Assembly (NCBI RefSeq): GCF_018860745.1 | Contig: NZ_JAHKPY010000014.1 | Location: 372,001 to 436,000, forward strand | Source of the DNA: Zobellia uliginosa | GTDB taxonomy: Bacteria > Bacteroidota > Bacteroidia > Flavobacteriales > Flavobacteriaceae | Direction: 5' to 3' | Length of the DNA: 64,000 nt | Position numbers and translations under genes: made by a program | Part shown: in pieces, positions 16,646-25,796 of the stretch | Layout: each line of letters starts with the position of its first letter | Position numbering within the stretch: the stretch's first letter is position 1 | Notes under the pieces: model-generated | Databases searched by the model: none | What the model was told of the DNA's origin: nothing | Seen by the model: the letters and a program-made list of their open reading frames with translations, nothing else

Positions 16646-17284
16646 ATGATAGATAAAAAAGTCATTGACCTTACCTTGCCCATTCAATCGGGCGCCAAGG
16701 GCGTTTCCATAGAACAGGCTAAAACATTGGTTGAAGATGGCTGGAACGCAACTACGCTACACTTGTATTCGCATAGTGGAACCCACATGGATGCTCCGGT
16801 ACATTTTGAGGTCAATGATCAGACTATAGACCAACTTCCGGTTGCGCGTTTTGTTTCCCAGGCATGGGTGGTAGACCTTACGAATATTAAGCCGAAGGAA
16901 TCAATTACAATTGCCCATTTGGGAGCAGTTGCAGATAAAGTGCAAAAGGGTCAAAGTCTTCTTTTACGTACGGGATGGAGCAAAAAACTAGGTACAGATG
17001 AGTATCGTGATGCCTTACCAGGAATAAGTGTGGAGCTTGCCCATTGGTTGGGTGCTAAAGCCATAAATATTCTAGGGGTAGAACCGCCTTCCGTTGCCGA
17101 TGTCAATAATATTCAAGAAGTAACTGAGGTACATAATATACTTATGAAAAATGATATTATTATAGCGGAAGGACTCACCAATTTAGAAGCGCTGTCCCAA
17201 CCCCAAATCACCCTTGTAGCATTGCCTTTAAAGGTAAAGAATGGTGATGGGGCCCCTGCACGTATCATTGCAATAGAAAATTAG
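16646..17284 (+). CDS. Cyclase-family metal hydrolase (kynurenine-formamidase fold)
   Basis: A 213-residue protein with the metal-binding motif of the cyclase family, HSGTHMDAPVHF (HxGTHxDxPxHF), and 'TGWSKKLGTDEY' and 'LGVEPPSVAD' downstream. Members hydrolyse amides or lactones (arylformamidase and others). In this operon a sugar-lactone or related hydrolysis is possible but not shown. The frame extends upstream into the previous gene. I chose ATG 16646, 4 bases after that stop. Confidence 0.85.
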   Translation: MIDKKVIDLTLPIQSGAKGVSIEQAKTLVEDGWNATTLHLYSHSGTHMDAPVHFEVNDQTIDQLPVARFVSQAWVVDLTNIKPKESITIAHLGAVADKVQKGQSLLLRTGWSKKLGTDEYRDALPGISVELAHWLGAKAINILGVEPPSVADVNNIQEVTEVHNILMKNDIIIAEGLTNLEALSQPQITLVALPLKVKNGDGAPARIIAIEN

Positions 17285-17290
17285 TGTTTT

Positions 17291-18676
17291 ATGTTGCAGA
17301 AAGCACTTTTAAAATCGATTGAGGATGGAGATAGTCTAACTGGCTACGAAAGTGAAATTCGTGAAGAGTTAGCTAAAAATCCGAAGTCTGTTGTAATTTT
17401 AGATGATGACCCAACAGGAACACAAACGGTATATGGTGTTCCGGTTATTACGGAATGGACAGAAGAAATATTAGAGAACGAACTTTTGTTAAGCCCCGTA
17501 TTTTTTATTCTTACCAATTCTAGAAGTTTGCAGGTTGATGAAGCAGATGCTTTAGGTGAATTACTGGGAGAACGTTTACAAAAACTAGCTGACAAACATC
17601 AGAAAAAACTAATTGTCATAAGCCGAAGCGATTCTACTTTAAGAGGGCATTATCCCAATGAGGTTAATGCATTGGCAAAGGGAATGGGTTTGGAAGGGGC
17701 TACACAAATACTGGCACCTTCTTTTTTTGAAGGAGGCCGCTATACATTTGATGATGTTCATTATGTAAAGGAAGGAAACAGCTTTATTCCTGCGGCAGAA
17801 ACCCCCTTTGCAAAAGATAATACCTTTGGGTACAGGGCATCGAACTTAAAGGATTGGATAGTTGAAAAATCAGAAGGCAAAGTTACTCAGGAGCATATTA
17901 CAAGTATTTCGGTGAAAGCGTTAAGAAACACCTCATTAAAAGAAATCAGAAATACGATAGAGGCACCTAATTCTAGCCATATTGTAGTTAATGCTACTTG
18001 TTATTCGGACTTACAGGTTATGGCATTAGCTATTTTAAAAAGTAATACTACAGTGGTGCTTAGAACCGCGGCCTCTTTTGTGAATGCAATTTCCGGTATT
18101 TCGATAAAATCCTGTTTGTCAAAAAGTGATATTTTAAAGAATCCATCTCCAAACGGGGCATTGATTATAGTGGGTTCCTATGTGCCAAAAACTACGGCCC
18201 AATTAGCTCATATTAAAGAGCATGGAGATGCTAATTTTTTAGAATTAGAGGTAACTAATATTTTTGATATTGGTGTTTTCTGCAAAGAATTAGTTGTATT
18301 AGTAGAAAAAATTGATGACTATCTTAGCAAGGGTGAAGACGTAGTGCTGTATACCAGTAGAAAGGTTTTAAAAGGTTCCACAAAAAGTGAGAGTTTAGAA
18401 ATTGTAAATCGGGTTTCGAATGCACTTATATCCATCGTTAAAAAGCTATGGGTAAGTCCTAAATATATTCTGGCAAAAGGAGGGATTACCTCTAGTGATG
18501 TAGCTACTAAAGGGTTGAATGTACGAAAGGCGAAGGTACTTGGGCAGGTTCTTAAAGGCGTACCTGTTTGGCAATTGGGCCAAGAAGCAAAGTTCCCGAA
18601 TATGCCGTACATCGTATTTCCCGGGAATGTGGGAGATGATATGGCTTTACATGAGTTAGTATCTGTATTGAAGTAA
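17291..18676 (+). CDS. Four-carbon acid sugar kinase family protein (DUF1537)
   Basis: A 461-aa member of the DUF1537 family, ATP-dependent kinases for four-carbon acid sugars (threonate, erythronate, 3-oxo-tetronate). The N-terminal motif VVILDDDPTGTQTVYGVPV is the family signature. 'ISRSDSTLRGHYPNEV' and the C-terminal 'KYILAKGGITSSDVATKGL' with 'GNVGDDMALHELV' form the nucleotide-binding domain. It starts 6 bases after the cyclase. It defines the operon as acid-sugar catabolism, but which C4 acid is used cannot be read from sequence. Confidence 0.9.
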   Translation: MLQKALLKSIEDGDSLTGYESEIREELAKNPKSVVILDDDPTGTQTVYGVPVITEWTEEILENELLLSPVFFILTNSRSLQVDEADALGELLGERLQKLADKHQKKLIVISRSDSTLRGHYPNEVNALAKGMGLEGATQILAPSFFEGGRYTFDDVHYVKEGNSFIPAAETPFAKDNTFGYRASNLKDWIVEKSEGKVTQEHITSISVKALRNTSLKEIRNTIEAPNSSHIVVNATCYSDLQVMALAILKSNTTVVLRTAASFVNAISGISIKSCLSKSDILKNPSPNGALIIVGSYVPKTTAQLAHIKEHGDANFLELEVTNIFDIGVFCKELVVLVEKIDDYLSKGEDVVLYTSRKVLKGSTKSESLEIVNRVSNALISIVKKLWVSPKYILAKGGITSSDVATKGLNVRKAKVLGQVLKGVPVWQLGQEAKFPNMPYIVFPGNVGDDMALHELVSVLK

Positions 18677-18680
18677 AAAA

Positions 18681-19949
18681 ATGAAGACACAAGGCTATTT
18701 TCCGAAGCGGTATTTTATGGTTTTAGGCACGTTTTTGTTGGCCTTACTGCTTTATGTAGATCGTGTTTGTATTTCCGTGGCTAAAGAGCCTATTTCCGAA
18801 ATGTTAGCGCTGAGCGATAAACAAATGGGATGGGTTTTGGCGGCTTTTTCCTTGGGGTATGCCCTTTTTCAGACTCCGTCAGGTATGTTGTCAGATACTC
18901 TCGGGCCTCGTAAAGTGCTTTCGGCTATTGTAGCTATTTGGTCTGTCTTTACAGCTCTGACCGGTGCGGCGTTTAATTTTATATCTCTTTTAGTAGTTCG
19001 CTTCCTTTTTGGAGCGGGAGAAGCCGGCGCTTTTCCAGGAATGTCAAGAGCTATTTACACTTGGATTCCCTTGCAAGAAAGGGGTCTTGTTACTGGTATT
19101 AATTTTTCAGGGTCTAGATTGGGGGCCGCATTCGCTCTTCCTGTGGTAGCTTGGATGATAGATGATTTTGGATGGAGATTTTCCTTTGTTATTCTTGGGT
19201 TTGTAGGTGTAGTTTGGGCGGTCGTTTGGTTTTTGTTTTTTAGAGATAAGCCAGAGCAACATCCATATGTTTCGGAACATGAAAAGGAGTTTATCCTATC
19301 TACAAGACAGCAGCAAGATATGAATGTTAAGACAGAGAAAATAAATATGGGCGACCTGTTGAAGTCAAAAAATATATGGCTTGCCATGGGGCAATATTTC
19401 TGTAGTAATTTTACCTTTTTCTTTGCGCTCACTTGGCTTTTTCCACATGTGAAAACTGAGTATGGCCTAAATACTATGGAGGCTGGTATTTACACCGCAA
19501 TTCCTTTAATTTTTGGTGCTTTTGGAAATTGGACTTCCGGAGCCCTAAGTGATGTTATTTATAAAAAGGGGAATTGGGACCGGTCCAGAATCCTTCCTGC
19601 ATCCATAGGATTTTTTCTAGCCGCTGTTGGGCTTATTGGAAGTATTTATATGGATAGCGTAGAAGGTGCTATTCTATTTTTGAGCATTGCTATTTTTGGT
19701 GCGGATATGACCTTGCCGTCATCATGGGCGTTCTGTGTAGATATTGGTAAAGAGCATTCCGGAGCAGTATCCGGAACAATGAATATGGCCGGAAATATAG
19801 GCGCGTTTTTGACCGCATTGGCATTTCCCTATCTACAGTCATGGACAGAATCTACCACCCCGTTTTTTGTAGTAGGAGCATTATTGAATACTATTGCAAT
19901 CGTAATCTGGTACAATATGAAGCCTCAACGGCATTTTAGTACGTATTAA
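18681..19949 (+). CDS. MFS transporter, anion:cation symporter (ACS) type
   Basis: A 422-aa carrier with 12 predicted helices. 'YVDRVCISVAKEPISEMLALSDKQMGWVLAAFSLGYALFQTPSGMLSDTLGPRKVL' is the typical N-terminal region of ACS-family carriers (hexuronate, glucarate, galactonate). It starts 4 bases after the kinase and presumably imports the acid sugar degraded by the operon. Confidence 0.88.
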   Translation: MKTQGYFPKRYFMVLGTFLLALLLYVDRVCISVAKEPISEMLALSDKQMGWVLAAFSLGYALFQTPSGMLSDTLGPRKVLSAIVAIWSVFTALTGAAFNFISLLVVRFLFGAGEAGAFPGMSRAIYTWIPLQERGLVTGINFSGSRLGAAFALPVVAWMIDDFGWRFSFVILGFVGVVWAVVWFLFFRDKPEQHPYVSEHEKEFILSTRQQQDMNVKTEKINMGDLLKSKNIWLAMGQYFCSNFTFFFALTWLFPHVKTEYGLNTMEAGIYTAIPLIFGAFGNWTSGALSDVIYKKGNWDRSRILPASIGFFLAAVGLIGSIYMDSVEGAILFLSIAIFGADMTLPSSWAFCVDIGKEHSGAVSGTMNMAGNIGAFLTALAFPYLQSWTESTTPFFVVGALLNTIAIVIWYNMKPQRHFSTY

Positions 19950-19958
19950 ATAGGAAAC

Positions 19959-20984
19959 ATGGCAAAATTAAAGGGCGTTTGTATAGGAGCGGGATATTTT
20001 AGTCAGTTTCATTTTGAAGCATGGCAAAGAATAGATGAGGTTGAAATTGTTGGGGTTTGCGATTCTGTACAAGAACGTGCGGAGCAGATTGTAATTACCT
20101 ATGGTTTTAAGAAAGCGTATACTAGCGTTGAGGAAATGTTTCTAAGTGAAAAACCAGATTTCGTAGATATCATAACTCCTCCAGAAAGCCATCTAGAGCT
20201 GTGTAAATTGGCGGTAACTCGTAATGTTCATATCATTTGCCAAAAGCCTTTAGCGCCCACCTTGAAAGAAGCAATAGAAATCGAATCCCTTGTCGCAGCA
20301 TCGAGCGTTAGGATGATGGTGCATGAAAACTTTAGGTTCCAGCCGTGGCACCGAGAACTTAAAAAGCTTTTAGAGTTAAATATCATAGGTGAGAAGTTGC
20401 ACACTATAAATCTTCGTATGCGTATGGGAGATGGTTGGCAGACTGATGCATATATGAATAGACAGCCTTATTTTAGAGAAATGGAGCGGTTGCTCATCTA
20501 TGAAACAGGAATTCATTTTATAGATGTATTTCGGTATTTGGGAGGTGAAATTACAGAGGTTTATGCCAAGCTTAAAACGCTTAACAATAATATTAAAGGT
20601 GAAGATTTTGCTTGGGTAAATTTTGATTTTGCCAATGGCGGATTAGGTTTTTTAGATGCCAATAGATACAACGAAAACACGTCCGAAAATCCTCGGCTAA
20701 CTTTTGGAACCGTACTTATTGAAGGAGATAAGGGAAGTTTACGCCTTTATGATGACGGCAAGATTACTGTGCAACTTTTAGGTAAGCAAGAGCACGAACA
20801 CAACTATAGGTTTATAAAGAAGAATTTTGCGGGCGACTGTGTTTTTGCTACACAACAACATTTTGTCTCTAGTCTGGTCTCTCAAACCCCTTTTGAAACT
20901 AACGTTTCCAGTTACATCCCTAATATTTTGGTGCTGGAAAAAATCTATGAATCCAGCAAAAGGAGTGCGCCGATAAAAGTCTAA
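19959..20984 (+). CDS. Gfo/Idh/MocA-family oxidoreductase
   Basis: An NAD(P)-dependent sugar or polyol oxidoreductase of 341 aa. The N-terminal Rossmann fold has GVCIGAGYFSQFHFEAW, then 'DFVDIITPPESHLE'. The usual EKP motif reads CQKPLAPT, so the Glu is Gln while the catalytic Lys stays. The C-terminal half has 'ETGIHFIDVFRYLGGEITEVYAKL'. It is last in the operon, 9 bases after the carrier, and probably oxidises the sugar acid or its precursor. Confidence 0.85.
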   Translation: MAKLKGVCIGAGYFSQFHFEAWQRIDEVEIVGVCDSVQERAEQIVITYGFKKAYTSVEEMFLSEKPDFVDIITPPESHLELCKLAVTRNVHIICQKPLAPTLKEAIEIESLVAASSVRMMVHENFRFQPWHRELKKLLELNIIGEKLHTINLRMRMGDGWQTDAYMNRQPYFREMERLLIYETGIHFIDVFRYLGGEITEVYAKLKTLNNNIKGEDFAWVNFDFANGGLGFLDANRYNENTSENPRLTFGTVLIEGDKGSLRLYDDGKITVQLLGKQEHEHNYRFIKKNFAGDCVFATQQHFVSSLVSQTPFETNVSSYIPNILVLEKIYESSKRSAPIKV

Positions 20985-21008
20985 TGTAAAATTTTTAAAA
21001 ATACATTT
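20984..21008 (+). terminator. Possible AT-rich terminator hairpin after the acid-sugar operon
   Basis: AATGTA and TACATT enclose an A/T inverted repeat directly at the stop codon, followed by TTTTG. The stem is AT-only, so this is weak. Confidence 0.3.
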
Positions 21009-21152
21009 TGATTCCGAATTGCATGCTGCATCGTACATTGTTTACGGTGTAAGGTTTACGGCATTGTGCCGACTTATATTTCCCTTTTCAAATGAACTTT
21101 TTAGAACGTGCTATTCTATATGGCCTTAGTTTTTGGTGTGTTCTTTTTTGAG

Positions 21153-21180
21153 TTGGAAAGGTGAATATTCTATAATTTTG
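21153..21180 (+). promoter_or_regulatory. Promoter of the LLM oxidoreductase gene
   Basis: TTG (21153-21155) and TAATTTTG (21173-21180, exact consensus) with a 17-base spacer. The ATG follows 14 bases later. Confidence 0.55.
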
Positions 21181-21194
21181 AAGCTAGATCGAAC

Positions 21195-22196
21195 ATGAAA
21201 GAAATGAAAATACCATATTCCATATTAGAATTGGCAACAGTAGGTGCTGGTTTTAAACCAAAAGAAGTTTTCGATAACAGTCTTGAATTGGCACAAAAGG
21301 CCGAAGAGTTTGGATACAATCGTTTTTGGCTGGCAGAACATCATAATATGTTAAGTATTGCTAGTTCAGCCACTTCTGTACTCATGGGTTATATAGCCGG
21401 GGGTACCAAAAAAATACGTGTAGGTTCTGGTGGTATTATGTTACCCAACCATTCCTCATTGCTCATAGCGGAGCAGTTTGGTACCTTGGCATCACTCTAT
21501 CCTGACCGTATAGATTTAGGTTTGGGAAGAGCGCCCGGAACGGACCAAACTACTGCAAATGCAATTCGTCCCGATAGAATGCAAGCGGTATATCGTTTTC
21601 CCGAAGAAATGCATAATATTCAAAAGTATTTTTCAAAGGATAATAAAGATGCAAAAGTTAGAGCACCTATAGCAGAGGGCGTAGATGTGCCTATTTATAT
21701 TTTAGGTTCTAGTACGGATAGTGCCTATTTAGCTGCAAAAGAAGGGCTGCCATATGTGTTTGCGAGCCATTTTGCACCAGGGCATCTATTAGAAGCGTTG
21801 AATATATATTACAATAATTTTCAGCCTTCAAAATATTTGAAGGAACCATATGCTATGGCAGGAATAAATATAATTGCTGCTGATACCGATGAAGAGGCAG
21901 ATACCATATCTACTTCTATGCTGCGCTTGATGCTTGGTGTTATGACCGGTAATATTGATTATATGCAACCGCCCATAAAAATGACTCCGGAGCTTAGGCA
22001 AATTTCTGTTGACCCTTCATTTCAACGTATGCTGAAATATGCATTCGTAGGAAGTAAAGCCACAGTTAAAGAAAAAACCGAAGAATTTATAAAACAAACG
22101 GGGGTAAATGAAGTAATTGCGGTTTCTCACATTTACAATCAAGAAGATAGAATCAACTCATTCCGGCTCTTTTCCGAGGCTATGAACGAAATGTAA
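21195..22196 (+). CDS. LLM-class flavin-dependent oxidoreductase
   Basis: A 333-aa bacterial-luciferase-like TIM-barrel monooxygenase. It has 'FWLAEHHNML', 'IRVGSGGIMLPNHSSLLIAEQFGTLASLYPDRIDLGLGRAPGTD' and 'PYVFASHFAPG', the features of the YhbW-like subgroup. It uses reduced FMN or F420-type flavin and oxygen, and the substrate is unknown. It is monocistronic, with its own promoter and terminator. Confidence 0.88.
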   Translation: MKEMKIPYSILELATVGAGFKPKEVFDNSLELAQKAEEFGYNRFWLAEHHNMLSIASSATSVLMGYIAGGTKKIRVGSGGIMLPNHSSLLIAEQFGTLASLYPDRIDLGLGRAPGTDQTTANAIRPDRMQAVYRFPEEMHNIQKYFSKDNKDAKVRAPIAEGVDVPIYILGSSTDSAYLAAKEGLPYVFASHFAPGHLLEALNIYYNNFQPSKYLKEPYAMAGINIIAADTDEEADTISTSMLRLMLGVMTGNIDYMQPPIKMTPELRQISVDPSFQRMLKYAFVGSKATVKEKTEEFIKQTGVNEVIAVSHIYNQEDRINSFRLFSEAMNEM

Positions 22197-22207
22197 AATA
22201 ACTATAG

Positions 22208-22248
22208 ATTAGGTTGCTTAAAAGGTAGCCTAATTTTCGTTTTTTTTG
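22208..22248 (+). terminator. Terminator between the LLM gene and the nitrite operon
   Basis: A 10-bp stem (ATTAGGTTGC with GTAGCCTAAT, including wobbles) with an A-rich loop is followed by TTTTCGTTTTTTTT. It overlaps the 3' end of the convergent precorrin-2 dehydrogenase gene. Confidence 0.65.
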
Positions 22249-22817
22249 TTTACCAAGCCTTTGGTGAACTCGTTTAGTGTCTCTACTTTTTCTTCAAAAT
22301 CTCCTTTAATGGTTTTTCTGAATTCATTGAGGTTTTTTACAAGGTCATCTATATTTTCAGGAATAACATCTTCAAAAAACTGACGTAAACGTTTAGCGGT
22401 TGTTGGTGATTTTCCGTTTGTGGAAATAGCCACTTTTACATTTCCCTTGGTAACGATTCCGCCCATGTAAAAATCACAAAAAGGGGGGTTGTCCGCTACG
22501 TTTACCAAGATGCTCTGCGCCCTGCAATCATGGTATACTTGTTCGTTTACCGGTACTTTATCTGTCGTGGCAACAACCATATGCTTTCCTGAGAGAAATG
22601 AAGGGTCATAATTACCTAGGTGCATTTTAATCCCAAATTCATTGGCCAATGCAATAGTTTCCTCCCTGAACATAGGAGATACCATTTCTACCTGTGCATT
22701 AGGGCTTGATTTTAGTAGAAAAGTCAATTTTTCTAAGGCCACGTTTCCACCACCCACAATTAAAATATTTAGATTCGATACTTTAAGAAATACCGGGTAC
22801 AGTTCATTCCGTTCCAT
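22230..22817 (-). CDS. Precorrin-2 dehydrogenase / siroheme ferrochelatase (CysG N-terminal type)
   Basis: A 195-aa protein matching the CysG-N/Met8 domain. It has an NAD-binding 'NILIVGGGNVALEKLTFLL' and the segment 'ILVNVADNPPFCDFYMGGIVTKGNVKVAISTNGKSPTTAKRLRQ', where family catalytic residues lie. It oxidises precorrin-2 to sirohydrochlorin and may insert iron, making siroheme for NirB. It is last in the nitrite operon and its start overlaps the kinase gene by 14 bases. The SUMT partner is the divergent cobA. Confidence 0.9.
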   Translation of the reverse strand: MERNELYPVFLKVSNLNILIVGGGNVALEKLTFLLKSSPNAQVEMVSPMFREETIALANEFGIKMHLGNYDPSFLSGKHMVVATTDKVPVNEQVYHDCRAQSILVNVADNPPFCDFYMGGIVTKGNVKVAISTNGKSPTTAKRLRQFFEDVIPENIDDLVKNLNEFRKTIKGDFEEKVETLNEFTKGLVNKKNEN

Positions 22818-24657
22818 GCTCTTCTTCTTGTTTTTCTGTTTTATAATTAATGGTAACCCGTGTTCCTTCCCCTAGAATGGAGTTTATGAATAACCGTCCA
22901 TTTATATAATCTATTCGCTCTTTCATAAAGAAGAGCCCCATACCGCCTTCGCTATTATTTTTAGGAACTTTCCCTAAAATAGAATCGTCAAAACCCTTAC
23001 CATCATCATCAATAACAATACTTAGGATATCATTTTTATAATTAATGGTGACCAATATATAACTGGCTTCGGCATATTTAATGGCGTTGTTTACCGCTTC
23101 TTGTACAACTCTGTAAACATTGGTTTCGGCTAACGAATCAAACCTAATATGCTCGTCTGTCTTATTGTCGAAAAGAATTGTTTTACCTGTCAATTTTGAA
23201 AGCTCGGCAGTCATTTTTTGAAGCGCCGGAAAAATACCATGGTCACTAAGTTCAGGTGGGGTCAAATTAAAAGTAGCCGTACGTACACCCTTGATTAAAT
23301 CCGATGTTAACGATTTTAGATACGCTATTTTTTCTTTCGTTTTTTCTTGGTTCTCGGGATCAATAGACTCAATATTGAATTTTAACGCAGTCAACATTTG
23401 GCCAATACCATCGTGAATATCTTTGGCAATACGTTTGCGCTCTTCTTCTTGACCTTCTACAATTTGGCTGGCTTGGACTTTTTTCTGAAGCATACGAGCC
23501 TCAAAATTCTGTTGCGTAAGTTGCTCAACCTTTATGCTGTTCTCCTTCCGTTCCGTAATGTCCGAACACAGAATTAGAATACTCTGCTGCCTACTGGATT
23601 GATGCATAGGCACTATGGACATATCCAGATAGAAATCTTTTCCTTCTACGGTGGTAATTTTAATTTCCTCCGTACGGATTACGTTTTTTCTATTACTTTT
23701 TAGGACTTCTCTAAGGTATTCTTGTTGGCCGGAGTCCGATGTTAAAATTTCTGCCAAGGGTTTATTTAGCTGATTTTCAGTAATACCTAACAAGTCGAGA
23801 AATTTTTTACTTATAAAAACAACGCTACCGTCTTTTCTGGCACTTGCGAATAGGGCAGCATTGTCTATTACAAAATTCAACTCTTGTAATTCTTGTAGGG
23901 ATTTTTCTTTTTCCGAATACAGTTGTTGTACTTCCTGCGCACGGGCATCTGAATTTTCTTGATTCTGCATCAGCTCCCCAATGGTCTTCCTTATTTGTAA
24001 AGAAAGAGGCTTGAAGATGAACACAATCTCTAGTAGCAATATAAGGAGGGAAATACCAAGAAGTACGTATTCTTTTTGTTTTAGATTCTTAAGTTTCGAT
24101 TTGCTGCGCTCATCATATAGATTTACGATATCGTCCATCAGATGTAGAAACCGATCTTCATTTTTCAAAACCACAGCAACATGTTGATCTAGATTTTTTT
24201 CGGAAAGACCGTTGTTATGATAGGAAAAAATTATGAATTCAGCTGCTTTTACCATAGCAGAATGATGAGGCTCAAGTTTGTGAAATAGGTTTAGGATTTC
24301 GCTATCATCTTCTTTGGGAAGTCCCTTGGCTATATCTCCATTTTGCAGTGCTTTATGGGAGTGTTTCCATATTTCAATGGTCTTTGAGAGCGCTTCTACC
24401 TTTGTCTCAATTTCACCATTGGGAAACTCACTTTTAATGAGTAACAATTCTTTGGTCAATTTTTGGCTATAAGCTCTTTGAAAACCCGCAACATTAATTA
24501 CTCGGGAATCACTTAATTGGGAGTCAAGGTGATATTGAATTAAAATTTGGGAAACAATAATGGTTACGGCAATACCCGCTAACGCCCACAGGTACCACTT
24601 TCTGATGCTAAGGAAAGTTTCGGAATCAAGTGGTAATTGGGTTTTGTCTTTTGGCAT
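22804..24657 (-). CDS. NarX-like sensor histidine kinase with PAS domain
   Basis: A membrane kinase of 617 aa. Helix 1 (~22-42) is followed by a periplasmic helical domain opening with SRVINVAGFQRAYSQKLTKE (52-70), which resembles the P-box of NarX/PilJ-type nitrate/nitrite sensors. Helix 2 lies around 197-218. A PAS domain with PAC segment follows ('NAALFASARKDGSVVFISKKFLDLLGI', ~275-385), then HisKA_3 with the phospho-His in KRIAKDIHDGIGQML (near 414), and the ATPase motifs EAVNNAIKYA, DDDGKGFD and GGMGLFFMKERI. No response regulator is adjacent. The NarL-type regulator at 41480 is the obvious partner. Confidence 0.88.
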   Translation of the reverse strand: MPKDKTQLPLDSETFLSIRKWYLWALAGIAVTIIVSQILIQYHLDSQLSDSRVINVAGFQRAYSQKLTKELLLIKSEFPNGEIETKVEALSKTIEIWKHSHKALQNGDIAKGLPKEDDSEILNLFHKLEPHHSAMVKAAEFIIFSYHNNGLSEKNLDQHVAVVLKNEDRFLHLMDDIVNLYDERSKSKLKNLKQKEYVLLGISLLILLLEIVFIFKPLSLQIRKTIGELMQNQENSDARAQEVQQLYSEKEKSLQELQELNFVIDNAALFASARKDGSVVFISKKFLDLLGITENQLNKPLAEILTSDSGQQEYLREVLKSNRKNVIRTEEIKITTVEGKDFYLDMSIVPMHQSSRQQSILILCSDITERKENSIKVEQLTQQNFEARMLQKKVQASQIVEGQEEERKRIAKDIHDGIGQMLTALKFNIESIDPENQEKTKEKIAYLKSLTSDLIKGVRTATFNLTPPELSDHGIFPALQKMTAELSKLTGKTILFDNKTDEHIRFDSLAETNVYRVVQEAVNNAIKYAEASYILVTINYKNDILSIVIDDDGKGFDDSILGKVPKNNSEGGMGLFFMKERIDYINGRLFINSILGEGTRVTINYKTEKQEEEHGTE

Positions 24658-24686
24658 GTTACACGTAATAAGTTACTGCCCTTAAA

Positions 24687-25277
24687 TTAACCTGCTAAAG
24701 CCTTAGAGACCAAATCAAGTGAATTTTTAGAAAGGGGTAATTTTAATGCAGCCTCATGTCCCGCTTCGGACATTTTACGCCAAGTTTTTTGAAGTATATC
24801 AATAACCTTGGCCTCTTCATGGTCGGAAGCAAAAGGCTCAAAATAATGCTCTAAAAACACCAAACAGATTACATCTTCCAGTGTCTGGGTGTCTTCGTTT
24901 TTCTTTAATTGTTTTTTCTCAAGCAAGAAAGCCACCTTATCAATGGTTTCTTTTTCATAACCAACTTCCTCTAAAATGGAAGCGGCTTTCTCTGCATGGA
25001 ACTTTTTTAGATCTTGACGCCATTTTAGGTATCCTGCACGATTCATTTCGTATGAATTCCTTGGAATTTCCCAACGGCAGATATGTTGACATCTAGCGGT
25101 TAATTGCAGAGCTTCAGATGCATTAGGTGCAAAATCATTCAGTTTTTCTGTCATTCTAGAAGCATAGAGCAGCTCTTTAGGATATGCCTTTCCGTTAAGG
25201 TTTTCTGTATTAGGGTCTTGCTCGTTCGCTTTGTCAAATTGTTGAAAGGCCAATGCTAGTTTATCGGGAGTTGCCAT
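24687..25277 (-). CDS. DUF4202 family protein
   Basis: A soluble alpha-helical protein of 196 aa that I recognise as DUF4202. It has 'LLYASRMTEKL', 'ALQLTARCQHICRWEIPRNSYEMNRAGYLKWRQDLKKFHAE', and a C-terminal 'CLVFLEHYF'. The conserved His, Cys and Trp around 68-100 could bind a metal or cofactor, and the helical His/Asp pattern recalls HD-like proteins. No activity is known to me. It sits between nirD and the kinase in the nitrite operon (100 and 29 base gaps), which points to a role in nitrite reduction. Confidence 0.8.
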   Translation of the reverse strand: MATPDKLALAFQQFDKANEQDPNTENLNGKAYPKELLYASRMTEKLNDFAPNASEALQLTARCQHICRWEIPRNSYEMNRAGYLKWRQDLKKFHAEKAASILEEVGYEKETIDKVAFLLEKKQLKKNEDTQTLEDVICLVFLEHYFEPFASDHEEAKVIDILQKTWRKMSEAGHEAALKLPLSKNSLDLVSKALAG

Positions 25278-25376
25278 AGGTCTAATTTTGGCCTAAGATA
25301 CAAATACCTTAAGACCTGTACAGATTCTTGGCTATAGCTAATGCAATCTTTTTTGAAGATCAAGCTTAAATACCGA

Positions 25377-25757
25377 TTATTCTGAAAATCCAATACATAC
25401 AAAGCCATTTTCTACTTTAACGGGATAGGTTGCAATTGCATCCAAATCGCCATTTAAATTTTCTCCATTTTCCAATGAAAATGTCTTTTTGTGTAATGGA
25501 CAAGCAACCATAGGGATTCCTTTGTGGTCACCTATCATTCCTCTACTTAAAACCATCTCTTGTTTTTCAGGAGAAAGATTTTGGCAGGCGTACCATTTGT
25601 TTAATCTAGTAAAATTAAATACTGCGATTTGTAAATCTTTGTACTTAACACATGCACCACCATCTATAGGGAATAAATCTGTGCTAGCAGCTTTAAACCA
25701 AACTTTTACATCTTCTGGTTTAACGGTCTTATATTTATCGGAAACTATATTTATCAT
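25377..25757 (-). CDS. nirD: Nitrite reductase small subunit, Rieske-like
   Basis: A 126-aa Rieske-fold protein, the small subunit of cytoplasmic NADH-nitrite reductase. The second motif CPLHKKTFSLENGE is visible, but the first CxH pair of true Rieske proteins is absent, as is usual in NirD, so no 2Fe-2S cluster is expected. It follows nirB after 39 bases. Confidence 0.9.
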   Translation of the reverse strand: MINIVSDKYKTVKPEDVKVWFKAASTDLFPIDGGACVKYKDLQIAVFNFTRLNKWYACQNLSPEKQEMVLSRGMIGDHKGIPMVACPLHKKTFSLENGENLNGDLDAIATYPVKVENGFVCIGFSE

Positions 25758-25796
25758 TTTAATTCTAATTTAGAAATAGGTTACTTTAAAACTTAG

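Noticed and set aside
21195-22196. Luciferase-like protein as part of a light-producing lux system
   Set aside because: No luxB, luxCDE or quorum gene nearby. The motifs are of the general LLM oxidoreductase subgroup.
25377-25757. NirD as a functional 2Fe-2S Rieske protein
   Set aside because: The first Cys-X-His pair is absent, as in other NirD proteins, so it is annotated as a structural subunit.
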